Part shown: piece by piece, positions 37,586-47,400 of the stretch
How positions within the stretch are numbered: the first letter of the stretch is position 1
Layout of the letters: each line of letters begins with the position of its first letter
Source of the DNA: Nostoc sp. NMS9
Lineage (GTDB): Bacteria > Cyanobacteriota > Cyanobacteriia > Cyanobacteriales > Nostocaceae
Direction of reading: 5' to 3'
Length of the DNA stretch: 64,000 bases
Assembly (NCBI RefSeq): GCF_017114995.1
Contig: NZ_JABXKL010000007.1
Span: 1 to 64,000 of the forward strand
Position numbers and translations under genes: made by a program
The notes under the pieces: model-generated
What the model was told of the DNA's origin: nothing
The model's database searches: none
Seen by the model: the letters and a program-made list of their open reading frames with translations, nothing else

Positions 37586-37618
37586 AGCCTTTAGCTGAGT
37601 GAAGGTCAGCTAAAGGCT
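37586..37618 (-). terminator. Strong hairpin between two small membrane-protein genes
   Basis: AGCCTTTAGCTGA (37586-37598) is the perfect inverse of 37606-37618 with a 7-base loop. It lies after the stop of the 37639-37878 gene and before the start of the 37335-37556 gene. There is no clean T-run, so it may be an attenuator or a processing site as much as a terminator. Confidence 0.55.
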
Positions 37619-37638
37619 ATTTATGCTCAGTATGAGTC

Positions 37639-37878
37639 TTAACCCCAAGACTCGAACATCATGGCGATCGCAAATAGACAGACTAGGAAAATCGCTATCT
37701 TCGCAATCCATGACGGTAGACTTGCGGATAAAAGCATCCCAACTATCGCATTTGCCCCAAAAGTGTGAGACACAACAAAGGCTATTCCCAGCCCCAGCAG
37801 CGCTAGCAGAAAATATTTGAGTCCGATACAAAACCACCTGAAAAACAGATTATCGTTATCTTTGAGACTGGGTTTCAT
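37639..37878 (-). CDS. Small two-helix membrane protein of unknown function
   Basis: A 79-residue protein (MKPSLKDNDN start) with two membrane helices at about 18-36 and 48-70. ATG 37878 is preceded by AGGAAGAAAAC, a good ribosome site, which is why I prefer it over the longer frame to 37977. The two-helix layout resembles TrbC/VirB2-like or holin-like small proteins, but no signature confirms either. It is followed by a hairpin and a second small membrane protein. Function unknown. Confidence 0.6.
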   Translation of the reverse strand: MKPSLKDNDNLFFRWFCIGLKYFLLALLGLGIAFVVSHTFGANAIVGMLLSASLPSWIAKIAIFLVCLFAIAMMFESWG

Positions 37879-38292
37879 AGTTTTCTTCCTGTTTTGAAAG
37901 TTGAATCTAGGCAGCAGTTCGCGCTCCCCTGACCACACTAAGGAAACAGCGAATCTCCACAGTTTTGCTCCTACCAAGTCAAGTAGACAAAAGTCCTACT
38001 CCTGAGTGGAGTGGGAATACCAACAAAGGTGGTTTTGATATTTGCGGCTGATGAAAAATTAAGCTCTTTGATGAATTACCAGGGCAATCTCGATATCAAA
38101 AATTAGGCGCTCAACGCGCGTAATCGCATAGAAGGCGTACTACGCACATTGAACCCTCGAAATTCCTACAGGTAACTTGTATACAAATTGCCTGTTTCAG
38201 AATTTACAATTCCAGTCTTTGCCTTTATGTCTTACTCACTAAGTTCCTTTTAATTCACCCTTAACTTTACTAAGTTACCGTGGTTTATACTA

Positions 38293-38364
38293 ACTATAGA
38301 GTAACTAAGTTTCTAGGTCAAGTAACTTAGTTACTTAATTATTAGGTCAAGGTAAACTATAGAG
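38293..38364. promoter_or_regulatory. Repeated motif cluster upstream of the PadR-RND operon
   Basis: Within intergenic 37879-38634, ACTATAGAG occurs at 38293-38301 and 38356-38364, AGGTCAAG at 38315-38322 and 38344-38351, and the inverted pair AAGTAAC-TTA-GTTACTT at 38320-38336. The nested direct and inverted repeats look like a compound operator. The distance to the padR start (about 270 bases) is long. The rest of the gap shows nothing clear. Confidence 0.45.
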
Positions 38365-38596
38365 AAAATTATTTAAACCGCATAAGATACTACAAATCCG
38401 GCTGAAGTCTCCAAATGAATCCTCACTTTTGGCACTAAAGGACTTTCAAATAAGAAAATACTCAACTACCTATTGTGAGGTGGGCGTCTCACTTGCCCGT
38501 AACTAGCTCACAGGTAACTTATGCGGCTTGGCCTTTACGGCATGACAGAGAATTCTGACAATTGAACCTTAAGTACTTGGCTAAAAAGGCTCAATT

Positions 38597-38632
38597 TGAT
38601 ATTGTTAATCAACATATCAGATTGATATATCA
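38597..38632 (+). promoter_or_regulatory. Candidate PadR autoregulatory operator
   Basis: TGATAT (38597-38602), ATATCA (38614-38619) and the palindrome TGATATATCA (38623-38632) cluster in 36 bases, ending two bases before the padR ATG. ATATCA-GAT-TGATAT is a perfect inverted repeat. PadR dimers commonly repress their own operon from such sites, and binding here would also mask translation initiation. No Shine-Dalgarno is visible. Confidence 0.55.
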
Positions 38633-38634
38633 AA

Positions 38635-39180
38635 ATGCTGAAGTTGGCAGTATTAGGTTTATTACAGCGAGAGCCATTAAATGGTTATCGGCTCAAGCAG
38701 CAACTAGAGATGTTTATGAGTTGCAGTATTTGTGTCAACTATGGCGCGATTTATCCTCTTTTGAAGCGCATGGAAGAACAAGGTGAAGTGATCCTATGTG
38801 CAGAACAAGTAGAAGAAGGTGGACAGTGTGGAAAGGTATATGAGATTACACCTCTCGGTAAAACCACTTGGTATCAAGAGATGCTGGCATTTCCTCATGA
38901 AAGCTGGGTGAATATGCGATCGCGATTTTTAATCAAATTTTTTTTCTTTAGTCATTTATTACCCGAAGAACGAATGCAGTTAATTGAACATCGATTAATG
39001 TCATGTCAGTTACGCCTTGCAGAGAAAAAAGCAGTTGAAATTACTGATGATTTATATCAAGCGAAAGTGCAAAGGCGGGCATTTGAAGTCATCAAATCGG
39101 AGATTGAGTGGCTAGTTGAGCAACTCCAAATAGAACAACTTCAATTAGCTCAAACGCCAACCTCAGTAAAACAGCTTTAA
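38635..39180 (+). CDS. PadR-family transcriptional regulator
   Basis: A 181-residue repressor. The N-terminal winged helix-turn-helix is typical: MLKLAVLGLLQREPLNGYRL, then NYGAIYPLLKRMEEQGEV and KVYEITPLGK. The C-terminal half is helical and acidic, of the kind used for dimerisation and ligand entry. Such proteins often repress adjacent multidrug pumps. The RND transporter gene starts 32 bases downstream on the same strand, so they form one operon, and candidate operators overlap the start. An odd extra Cys-rich segment (MSCSICVNYG, CAEQVEEGGQCG) could respond to oxidants or metals. Confidence 0.92.
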   Translation: MLKLAVLGLLQREPLNGYRLKQQLEMFMSCSICVNYGAIYPLLKRMEEQGEVILCAEQVEEGGQCGKVYEITPLGKTTWYQEMLAFPHESWVNMRSRFLIKFFFFSHLLPEERMQLIEHRLMSCQLRLAEKKAVEITDDLYQAKVQRRAFEVIKSEIEWLVEQLQIEQLQLAQTPTSVKQL

Positions 39181-39212
39181 CACCAAAAACTTTTGAAGTA
39201 TCCTAACTAACT

Positions 39213-42200
39213 ATGTGGATCGTCAAAATTGCTTTACGTCTTCCGTATACATTCGCGATCGCCGCTTTGATGATTGCGATCCTGGGTGCAGTCACGATAT
39301 TTGGTACACCAGTTGACATTTTTCCCGCAATTAACATTCCGGTTGTCAGCGTAGTTTGGACTTACACTGGTACCACATCAGAGGAAATGGCACAGCGAAT
39401 CGTCACCATTAGCGAACGCGCTATGACAACAACCGTTGGTGACATCGAACACATTGAGTCTCAATCTTTGAGTGGTGTGAGTGTCGTCAAGGTTTTCTTC
39501 CAACCCAACGCCAATATCGCCTCAGCAGTCGCTCAAATTACCTCTGTTAGCCAAACAATTCTCCGCCCTTTACCACCGGGGATCACACCGCCATTCATCA
39601 TTCAATACAACGCTTCTTCGGTGCCGATTATCCAGATGAGTGTCAGTAGCAAAACCTTACCGGAAGAAGCACTTTTCGACTATGCTACCAACTTCGTCCG
39701 CACCCAATTGGCAACAGTGCAAGGAGCGAGTGTACCTCTGCCCTATGGTGGTAAACCTCGGCAAATTATGGTTGATATCGATCCCCAAGCGATGTTGGCT
39801 AATGGCATTTCTGCCCAAGACGTGACTAATGCTGTCAGTGCCCAAAACTTGGTTTTGCCCGCAGGCGATATGAAAATAGGCGCTCGCGACTTCGCCGTAC
39901 AAATCAACAATAGTCCAGATGTGGTGGCAGCACTCAACAACTTACCGATTAAGCAAGTTAATGGTACTGTCATTTCCATTCATGATGTCGCGCAGGTAAG
40001 AGATGGCTTTGGTGTGCAATCAAACATTGTACGTCAGAATGGCAGACGATCGAGCTTACTTAGTATCCTGAAGAGTGGCAATGCTTCAACGATTGATGTG
40101 ATCGAGCGGGTTAAAAAAACTTTGCCTCGCATCCAATCCACCTTGCCCCCAGAACTGAATTTAGCGTTTTTGTTTGATCAATCTATATTTGTGAAAGCTT
40201 CGATTCAAGGCGTTCTCAAAGAAGGATTGATTGCAGCCTGTCTCACCGCACTAATGATTTTGATTTTCCTGGGAAGTTGGCGCAGTACGGTAATTGTAGC
40301 CGTATCGATTCCTCTGTCGATGCTAGTTTCAATTATTGTGATGAGTCGTTTGGGACAAACTTTCAACATCATGACTTTAGGTGGTTTATCCTTAGCTGTT
40401 GGTATTCTTGTAGATGATGCCACCGTAGAAATTGAAAATATCCACCGAAATCTCGGACAAGGTAAACCCATCAAGCGAGCAATCTTAGATGGGGCGCAGC
40501 AAATTGCCACTCCAGCACTTGTAGCAACATTATGTATTTGTATTGTCTTTGTGCCGGTCGTATTTCTCAGTGGAGTGGCAAAGTACCTATTTGTCCCCCT
40601 AGCAATGGCAGTAGTATTTGGGATGCTTGCTTCCTATGTGCTATCTCGGACTGTAGTACCGACAATGGCAAGCTATCTTTTACCACATGAAGTAGACTGG
40701 CATAGAGAAAGCGAGGATCATAATGGTCATAGCGACAACCATCATCTAGATTCGCCAGTTCAAAACAATAATGGTCGCGACAACCATCATCTAAATTCGC
40801 CAGTCCAAAACAATAATGGTCGCGACAATCACCACAGCCATTCTTCACTAGTCGAAATCCATGATAATCGCGACAACCATCATCTAGATTCGCCAGTCCA
40901 AAACAATAATGGTCACGACAACCACCACCAAAAGTCAGAAGGAACAACGACAACTGCCAAATCTGTGAAGAAAGATTGGATATGGCGGCTACACGAAAAG
41001 TTTAACCGACAATTTGAGAAGCTTCGCAGTTGGTACTACAATGTCCTGACCTCAGCATTAAATCACCGCCGCATAGTTTTTGTGCTATTTGGGGCTTTTA
41101 TCGTCAGTGCAGGAGTTTTGTTGCCGTTCGTCGGTCAAGACTTTTTCCCTGAAGTCGATGGTGGTCAGTTTAGCCTCCATGTTCGAGCCTTACCAGGTAC
41201 TCGTTTGGAAGAGACAGAAAAAATTGTCAGCCAAGTTGAAGGCGTTATCCGCCAGACTGTACCGAAGGAGAATCTCTCTCTGATTCTGGATAACATCGGC
41301 TTACCCACCAGTGGCATTAACCTTACTTATGGCTACAACGGTGCCACAATTGGACAGGCTGATGCTGATATTCTTGTGTCCCTAAAAGAATCTGGTACAA
41401 CTTTTTCTTACATCAAGGAACTCCGCCAGAAATTGAAAGCGACATTTCCCAACTACACCTTCTTTTTTCAGCCGGCTGATATTGTGACTCAAATTCTCAA
41501 TTTCGGTTTGCCTGCTGCTGTTGACGTGCAAATATCTGGTCCTCTGAAAAACTCAAAGGGCAACTTTGAAATTGCCCAACAAATCGCCGCCCGGATGACG
41601 CGCATTCCTGGGGCTGTAGATGTACATCTTCACCAAGTTGTCGATGCTCCCAAATTACGTCTTGATGTAGATCGCACCGAGGCTCAACAACTGGGTATGA
41701 CCCAGCGTGATGTTGCCAATAGCGTCCTCACTTCCTTAAGTTCAAGTGGTCAAGCTGCAATCAACCAATGGCTCGATCCCAAAAAAGGCGTGAGTTACAC
41801 CCTTGCTGTACAAGTTCCCCAGTACAAACTTGACTCTATTGACAGCCTAAAAAATACACCAGTCGGCAACGGTCAAACTGCACCCCAACTTTTAGGTAAT
41901 TTGGCTAGTGTCAAACGCGACACAGTGATGCAAGTTGTGAATCATTACAACATTCAGCCAGTTTTCGATATCTACGCTAACTCCTCTGGCCGTGACCTTG
42001 GGGGAGTTGCCAATGATGTAAATCGAATCATCGCTGAATATCAGAAAAAATTGCCTAAGGGAAGTCAGATTAATGTCCGTGGGCAAGTGCAAACGATGAA
42101 TTCTTCCTTTTTGGGACTTGGTTTAGGACTTGTGTTTGCAATTGTACTGGTTTACTGCTTAATGGTGGTGAACTTCCAATCTTGGCTCGATCCCCTGATT

Positions 42201-42686
42201 ATTATGATGGCACTGCCAAGTGCTTTAGCTGGTATTGTCTGGATGCTGTTTGTCACCCGCACCACTTTCAGCGTTCCTTCGTTAATGGGTGCAATTATGA
42301 GTATCGGTGTAGCGACATCAAACAGTATTCTAATGATCACTTTTGCTAATGACCAGCGTCAGGAAGGGCAAAATGCCTATAAAGCAGCGCAAGCGGCAGG
42401 TCACACGCGGTTGCGTCCTGTGTTGATGACTGCCTTAGCCATGCTCATCGGCATGGTGCCAATGTCTCTTGGTCTTGGTGAAGGTGGTGAGCAGAATGCA
42501 CCTTTGGGTCGCGCTGTAATTGGCGGCTTGTCAGCTGCAACAGTCGCGACTCTCATTTTTGTACCTGTCGTATACAGCATTATGCGGCGTCAACAACCTC
42601 GTCCTATCGATCAGGATGATGACGATTTAAATTTCTCAGATTCGCAGACAGAATACTCGTTGTCATCATCTCAAGGCAAGTCATGA
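39213..42686 (+). CDS. RND efflux transporter, HAE1 (AcrB-like) family, with His-rich loop
   Basis: A 1157-residue inner-membrane pump with the two-fold AcrB layout: helix 1 at about 10-30, a first large periplasmic part, six-helix bundles around 335-490 and after 960. The proton-relay region is GILVDDATVEIENIHR (two Asp in helix 4), which is the drug-efflux type rather than the heavy-metal type. Between helices 6 and 7 the cytoplasmic loop is expanded by about 80 residues of His/Asn/Asp-rich repeats (SPVQNNNGRDNHH). The membrane-fusion gene follows, an order reversed from most acr operons. No outer-membrane channel gene is nearby. The gene is intact. Confidence 0.93.
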   Translation: MWIVKIALRLPYTFAIAALMIAILGAVTIFGTPVDIFPAINIPVVSVVWTYTGTTSEEMAQRIVTISERAMTTTVGDIEHIESQSLSGVSVVKVFFQPNANIASAVAQITSVSQTILRPLPPGITPPFIIQYNASSVPIIQMSVSSKTLPEEALFDYATNFVRTQLATVQGASVPLPYGGKPRQIMVDIDPQAMLANGISAQDVTNAVSAQNLVLPAGDMKIGARDFAVQINNSPDVVAALNNLPIKQVNGTVISIHDVAQVRDGFGVQSNIVRQNGRRSSLLSILKSGNASTIDVIERVKKTLPRIQSTLPPELNLAFLFDQSIFVKASIQGVLKEGLIAACLTALMILIFLGSWRSTVIVAVSIPLSMLVSIIVMSRLGQTFNIMTLGGLSLAVGILVDDATVEIENIHRNLGQGKPIKRAILDGAQQIATPALVATLCICIVFVPVVFLSGVAKYLFVPLAMAVVFGMLASYVLSRTVVPTMASYLLPHEVDWHRESEDHNGHSDNHHLDSPVQNNNGRDNHHLNSPVQNNNGRDNHHSHSSLVEIHDNRDNHHLDSPVQNNNGHDNHHQKSEGTTTTAKSVKKDWIWRLHEKFNRQFEKLRSWYYNVLTSALNHRRIVFVLFGAFIVSAGVLLPFVGQDFFPEVDGGQFSLHVRALPGTRLEETEKIVSQVEGVIRQTVPKENLSLILDNIGLPTSGINLTYGYNGATIGQADADILVSLKESGTTFSYIKELRQKLKATFPNYTFFFQPADIVTQILNFGLPAAVDVQISGPLKNSKGNFEIAQQIAARMTRIPGAVDVHLHQVVDAPKLRLDVDRTEAQQLGMTQRDVANSVLTSLSSSGQAAINQWLDPKKGVSYTLAVQVPQYKLDSIDSLKNTPVGNGQTAPQLLGNLASVKRDTVMQVVNHYNIQPVFDIYANSSGRDLGGVANDVNRIIAEYQKKLPKGSQINVRGQVQTMNSSFLGLGLGLVFAIVLVYCLMVVNFQSWLDPLIIMMALPSALAGIVWMLFVTRTTFSVPSLMGAIMSIGVATSNSILMITFANDQRQEGQNAYKAAQAAGHTRLRPVLMTALAMLIGMVPMSLGLGEGGEQNAPLGRAVIGGLSAATVATLIFVPVVYSIMRRQQPRPIDQDDDDLNFSDSQTEYSLSSSQGKS
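40720..40935. repeat. Tandem 45-bp repeats encoding a His-rich loop
   Basis: About four imperfect copies of a 45-bp unit encode DNHHLDSPVQNNNGR. They lie in frame in the central cytoplasmic loop of the RND pump. Near-identity of copies (LDSPVQNNNG three times) points to recent expansion. The His content suggests metal binding. Confidence 0.8.
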
Positions 42687-42942
42687 GCAATTCAAACTCT
42701 GCCATTCGGGCAGGTTACAAAGAACAAAATTGTTAAACAGAGGCAGAGGAGAAAAGTTGTAGCGCACTGTGAACCTCCTCTACTTCAAAGGAAGATGTCG
42801 CCCATAATATGCGAGGCTTGTACCGAACAGAGCTTTTTGTCCTCTGCCCCTCTGCCCTTCTGCTTTCTTATCAAAACCAATGATGGTAATGACTCTAGCT
42901 GCTAAATTTTTGCTTTCTTAGATAATACAGGACAGTTTACCT

Positions 42943-44295
42943 ATGGATTCTCAGCATCGTCCATCTCCTGATTCTGAACAACAAACGACTTCTAAAAAAC
43001 ACAGGCGCGGCATCGGTGCAATTGGTTGGGCTGTAATTGGTGCTGTTTTTTTTGGTAGCTTACTGGCCATAGGCATTCTACCCCGATTAAGCCAAAAGTC
43101 AGAATTACAAGCAGCAGTCAAGGAAGCAAGCACCCTACCCTCTGTCAACGTGATCACTCCTCATCGCGCTACTGGTGCTACCAAATTGGAACTACCTGGC
43201 AGTGTTGTAGCCCTGAATCAAACGACCATCTACGCTCGCAGTACTGGGTATTTACGGCGGTGGTACGCAGATATTGGCGATCGCGTCCAAGCCGGTCAGT
43301 TGTTGGCAGAAATTGATTCACCAGACACCGACCAGCAAGTTCTGCAAGCGAAGGCAGAGGTAGTGCAAGCACAAGCCAATGTATCTCAAACTCGTGCTAA
43401 TTTAGCTAAAAGTATTTCTGATTTGAAGCAAGCCCGCGCTAATCTATTGATCGCACGTCAGAGCTGGCAGCGCTGGCAAGTTCTTGTCAAGCAAGGTGCA
43501 GTACCTCAACAAGATGCAGATACAAAATATGCTACATATCAAGCTAATCTTGCCAGCGTTGAGGCAGCACAAAACACTATTAATTCTGATTCTGCCAACA
43601 TCAAAGCAGCACAAGCTAATGCCTACGCAAGTCAAGCAAACTTCCAACGTAATACTGTTTTGCAGTCTTATAAAAAAGTCACAGCTCCTTTTGCAGGAGT
43701 GATTACTGCACGTAATGTCAATACAGGTGTTTTAATTTCAGCAGGTAATGGCAACACCAGTACCAGTACCAGCAACACCAACACTAGCAATAGCAGCCTT
43801 TATACTATTGCTGCTTATGACAATCTAAAGGTAAATGTGAGTGTTCCACAGAGTTTATCACAGTCACTTCAAACTGGACAAACAGCACAAATTACAGTCA
43901 GAGAGTTACCCCAACGAGTGTTTACGGGTAAAGTAGTGCGTACTAGCAATGCTATAGACCCAACTACTCGCACTTTACTGACACAATTAGAAGTACACAA
44001 TTCGGACGCGACGCTGCGACCTGGGATGTATGCCAATGTCAGATTTGCCATTAATCGCACCAATCCTCCCTTTGTTGTGCCAGATAGTGCCTTGGTCGTT
44101 AACGCCGGAGGTACGCAGGTAGCAACTGTAACCAAAGACCACACAGTCCATTATCAAAAAGTTGCCGTTGGGCGAGATTATGGTACTGAAGTAGAAATTA
44201 CATCAGGTCTGACAGGAAATGAATCGCTCATTGCCACTCCTACGGTTGATGAGACAGAGGGTTTGCGCGTGCAGCCAGTTGCACAAAGAAAGTAG
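42943..44295 (+). CDS. RND membrane-fusion (periplasmic adaptor) protein
   Basis: A 450-residue HlyD-type adaptor that links the pump to an outer-membrane channel. N-terminal helix at about 23-43; lipoyl half-motif GSVVALNQTTIYARSTGYL with the second half QAGQLLAEIDSPD; an alpha-hairpin of coiled coil (about 140-240) rich in Ala/Gln; beta-barrel region with TGQTAQITVRELP; and a membrane-proximal part ending RVQPVAQRK. A Ser/Thr/Asn run (NTSTSTSNTNTSNSS) sits in the loop before the barrel. It is the partner of the RND pump upstream; the gap 42687-42942 contains heptad repeats (CTCTGCC family) rather than a gene. Confidence 0.93.
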   Translation: MDSQHRPSPDSEQQTTSKKHRRGIGAIGWAVIGAVFFGSLLAIGILPRLSQKSELQAAVKEASTLPSVNVITPHRATGATKLELPGSVVALNQTTIYARSTGYLRRWYADIGDRVQAGQLLAEIDSPDTDQQVLQAKAEVVQAQANVSQTRANLAKSISDLKQARANLLIARQSWQRWQVLVKQGAVPQQDADTKYATYQANLASVEAAQNTINSDSANIKAAQANAYASQANFQRNTVLQSYKKVTAPFAGVITARNVNTGVLISAGNGNTSTSTSNTNTSNSSLYTIAAYDNLKVNVSVPQSLSQSLQTGQTAQITVRELPQRVFTGKVVRTSNAIDPTTRTLLTQLEVHNSDATLRPGMYANVRFAINRTNPPFVVPDSALVVNAGGTQVATVTKDHTVHYQKVAVGRDYGTEVEITSGLTGNESLIATPTVDETEGLRVQPVAQRK

Positions 44296-44439
44296 ACTCA
44301 ATATATCTAAGTGAGGTACACTAAAACTCATCCGCGCGATCGCCCACCCCGTCAGAGAAAAAACGACAAAGCCCAAGAAAGCATTTCCAGAGCAGCAAAT
44401 GTTTACCCCGAAATATTGAGAAGATGCTGTATTAGCAGT

Positions 44440-44468
44440 AATGTTATCTCACTATGTGAGATAACATT
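44440..44468. promoter_or_regulatory. Perfect 29-bp palindrome before the STAND gene
   Basis: AATGTTATCTCAC (44440-44452) and its exact inverse (44456-44468) flank TAT. It ends 8 bases before ATG 44477. No T-run follows, so an intrinsic terminator for the upstream gene is unlikely. The encoded protein starts with a helix-turn-helix, so autoregulation is plausible. If the true start is ATG 44495, the palindrome would sit in the leader. Confidence 0.7.
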
Positions 44469-44476
44469 GGTTTGTA

Positions 44477-47400
44477 ATGTATCTTTGTGTGAGTATGAGT
44501 GTCATTCCCGAAAACGTTCTTTTGGGTTTAGCTGAAAAACGGTGCTTGTCTAACAGCGAGATCGAAGTGTTTTTATATGCTGTTGAAGGACAATCGCCAA
44601 ATGCGATCGCTAAAAAATTGGCAATCAGCGCCGAGGCAGTACGCAAAAGATTAAGCGAAGTTTACAAGAAATTTAATGTTACTGGTAGTGGCCCAGGGAA
44701 GCTCACTAAGTTACGACAATTTATAGAATCTGAGCATCAAACATCTTTACTGAATATTACCCAAAACCGTCAAGATTGGGGTGAAGCGCCTGGTGTCTGC
44801 TTTTTTCGGGGACGCATAGCAGAATTGTCTCAGCTAACGCAGTGGCTCATTAAGGATAACTGCCAACTAGTGGCAATATTGGGAATGGGCGGAATCGGCA
44901 AAACTGCTTTATCTGTGAAACTGGCAAAGGAAGTTCAAGAGAATTTTGAGTATTTGATTTGGCGAAGTTTCCGCAATGCGCCACCCGTCGCAGAGATGTT
45001 GGCGAGCCTAATCGGGTTCTTATCTGATGAGAGGGAAACAAATTTGCCAGAAAGCATAGATGGTAAAGTAACCCTGCTGATTAATTATTTACGAGAGCAT
45101 CGTTGTCTTGTGATATTTGATAATACAGAGACAATTTTACAAGAAGGCGATCGCGCCGGACAATATAGACAAGAATATGAAGATTATGGTCAACTACTTA
45201 GTCGGGTAGGGGAAGAACCGCATCAAAGCTGTTTGGTGCTGACATCTCGTGAAAAACCAAAAGAATTTGCTCCTCTAGAGGGAGAAGCATCACCAGTCAG
45301 AACATTATCGTTACTTGGCTTAGAAAAAACAGAAGGGCAAGAAATTCTCCAAGATAAAGGGTTATTTGGCTCACCACAGGAATGGGCCAAGCTAGTTGAG
45401 AAGTATTCAGGTAATCCTTTAGCATTAAAGCTAGTTTCTGAGCCAATTCGGGAGTTATTTGATGGTGATATTGCTGCTTTTCTGGCTGAAGGAGAGATAA
45501 TTTTTGGTGACACCCGGAATTTACTAGACCAGCAATTTGAGCGCTTGTCAGAGATTGAAAAAGAAATAATTTATTGGCTAGCGATCAAGCGCGAGTTAGT
45601 TTCTCTAGAGGAATTGCTCAATGATATTGTGCGTCCCTTGACCAAAAGGGAAGTGATGGAAGCGCTACAATCTCTACGGAGGCGATCGCTAATTGAACAA
45701 AGAACAGCACTTTTCACCCTCCAGTCTGTGGTGATGGAATACATGACTGACCAACTGATTGAACAAGTTTGTCACGAAATTACCACTCGTAATATTACAC
45801 TATTTATGAGCCATGCTTTAATGGAAGCTACGGCCAAAGATTATATTAGAAACACTCAGATTACCCTGATTATTAAACCAATAATAGATAGATTATCAAC
45901 TATTTTTAGATATGCTAAAAATATTGAACATCATCTATATCAAATTTTATTGTCCCTGCGACAGATTCCCCAAACAGCAGGATATGCGGGTGGAAATCTG
46001 TTAAATATTCTTTGTCAACTACAAACTGATTTTAGCGGCTATGACTTTTCTAATCTGACTATTTGGCAAGCATATTTGCAAAGTGTGAATCTGCATCGGG
46101 TAAATTTTGCCAATGCTGATTTAGCTAAATGCGTTTTTTCAGAAACATTAGTTAGTATTTCGTCAGTCGCATTTAGCCCGAATGGAAAACTTTTGGCTAC
46201 GGGTGATGCTGATGGCAAGACTTACTTGTGGCAAGTTGAAGATGGAAAGCTACTTTTTACCTGTACCGGACATAGCAGTTGGGTAAAATCAGTTGCCTTC
46301 AGTCCCGATGGTCAAACTTTGGCTAGTGGCAGTGATGACCAAACAGTAAAATTATGGGATGTTGATGATGGTAAATGCCTGAAAACCTTGCACGGACATA
46401 GCAATTGGGTCAGGTCAGTTGCCTTTAGTCCCGATGGTCAAACTTTAGCTAGTGGCAGTGAAGACCAAACAGTAAAGTTATGGAATGTCCACATCGGCAA
46501 ATGTCTGATAACTTTGCAGGAAAATACCAATCGAATTATGTCAGTTGCCTTCAGTCCCGATGGTCAAATTTTAGCTAGTTGCAATGAAAAGCAAACAGTG
46601 AAATTATGGGATGTTCGTGATGGTAAATGCCTGAAAATCTTGCAGGGGCATAGCAGTTGGGTAAGATCAGTTGCTTTTAGTCCCGATGGTGAAATTTTAG
46701 CTACTGGCAGTGACGACCAAACCGTAAAACTATGGGATGTTCGTGATGGTAAATGTCTGAAAACCTTGCAGGGACATACCAATCGGGTTTGGTCAGTTGC
46801 CTTTAGTCCCGATGGTCAAACTTTAGCTAGCGGTGGTGACGACCAAACCGTGAAATTATGGGATGTTCGTGATGGTAAATGTCTGAAAACCTTCCAGGGG
46901 CATACCAATCGGGTAAAGTCAGTTGCTTTCAGTCCCGATGGTCAAACTTTAGCTAGTGGTAGTGAAAACCAAACAGTGAAGTTATGGAATGTCCAGGATG
47001 GTAAGTCTTTGACAACCTTGCAGGGGCATAGCAATCGAGTCCGGTCAGTTGCCTTCAGTCCCGATGGTCAAATTTTAGCTAGCGGCAGTGAAAAGCAAAC
47101 AGTGAAATTATGGGATGTCCGTAACGATAAGTTTCTCAAAATTTTGGAAGGGCATAACAGTTGGGTACGGTCAATTGCCTTTAGTCCTGATGGTCAAATT
47201 TTAGCTAGCGGCAGTGAAAAGCAAACAATTAAATTATGGGATGTTCAGACGGGACAATGCCTCAAAAAATTGCAGGAACATACCAATCGAATTAGGTCAG
47301 TTGCTTTTAGTCCTAATGGTCAAATTTTAGCTAGTGGCAGTGACGACCAAACGGTGAAATTATGGGATGTTACTGATGGTAAATGTCTCCAAACCTTGAA

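Noticed and set aside
40567..40953. A 128-codon minus-strand gene
   Set aside because: It is the antisense of the His-rich repeat in the RND pump gene.
44440..44468. Terminator for the membrane-fusion gene
   Set aside because: No T-run follows the stem and it lies 145 bases past the stop, directly before another start.
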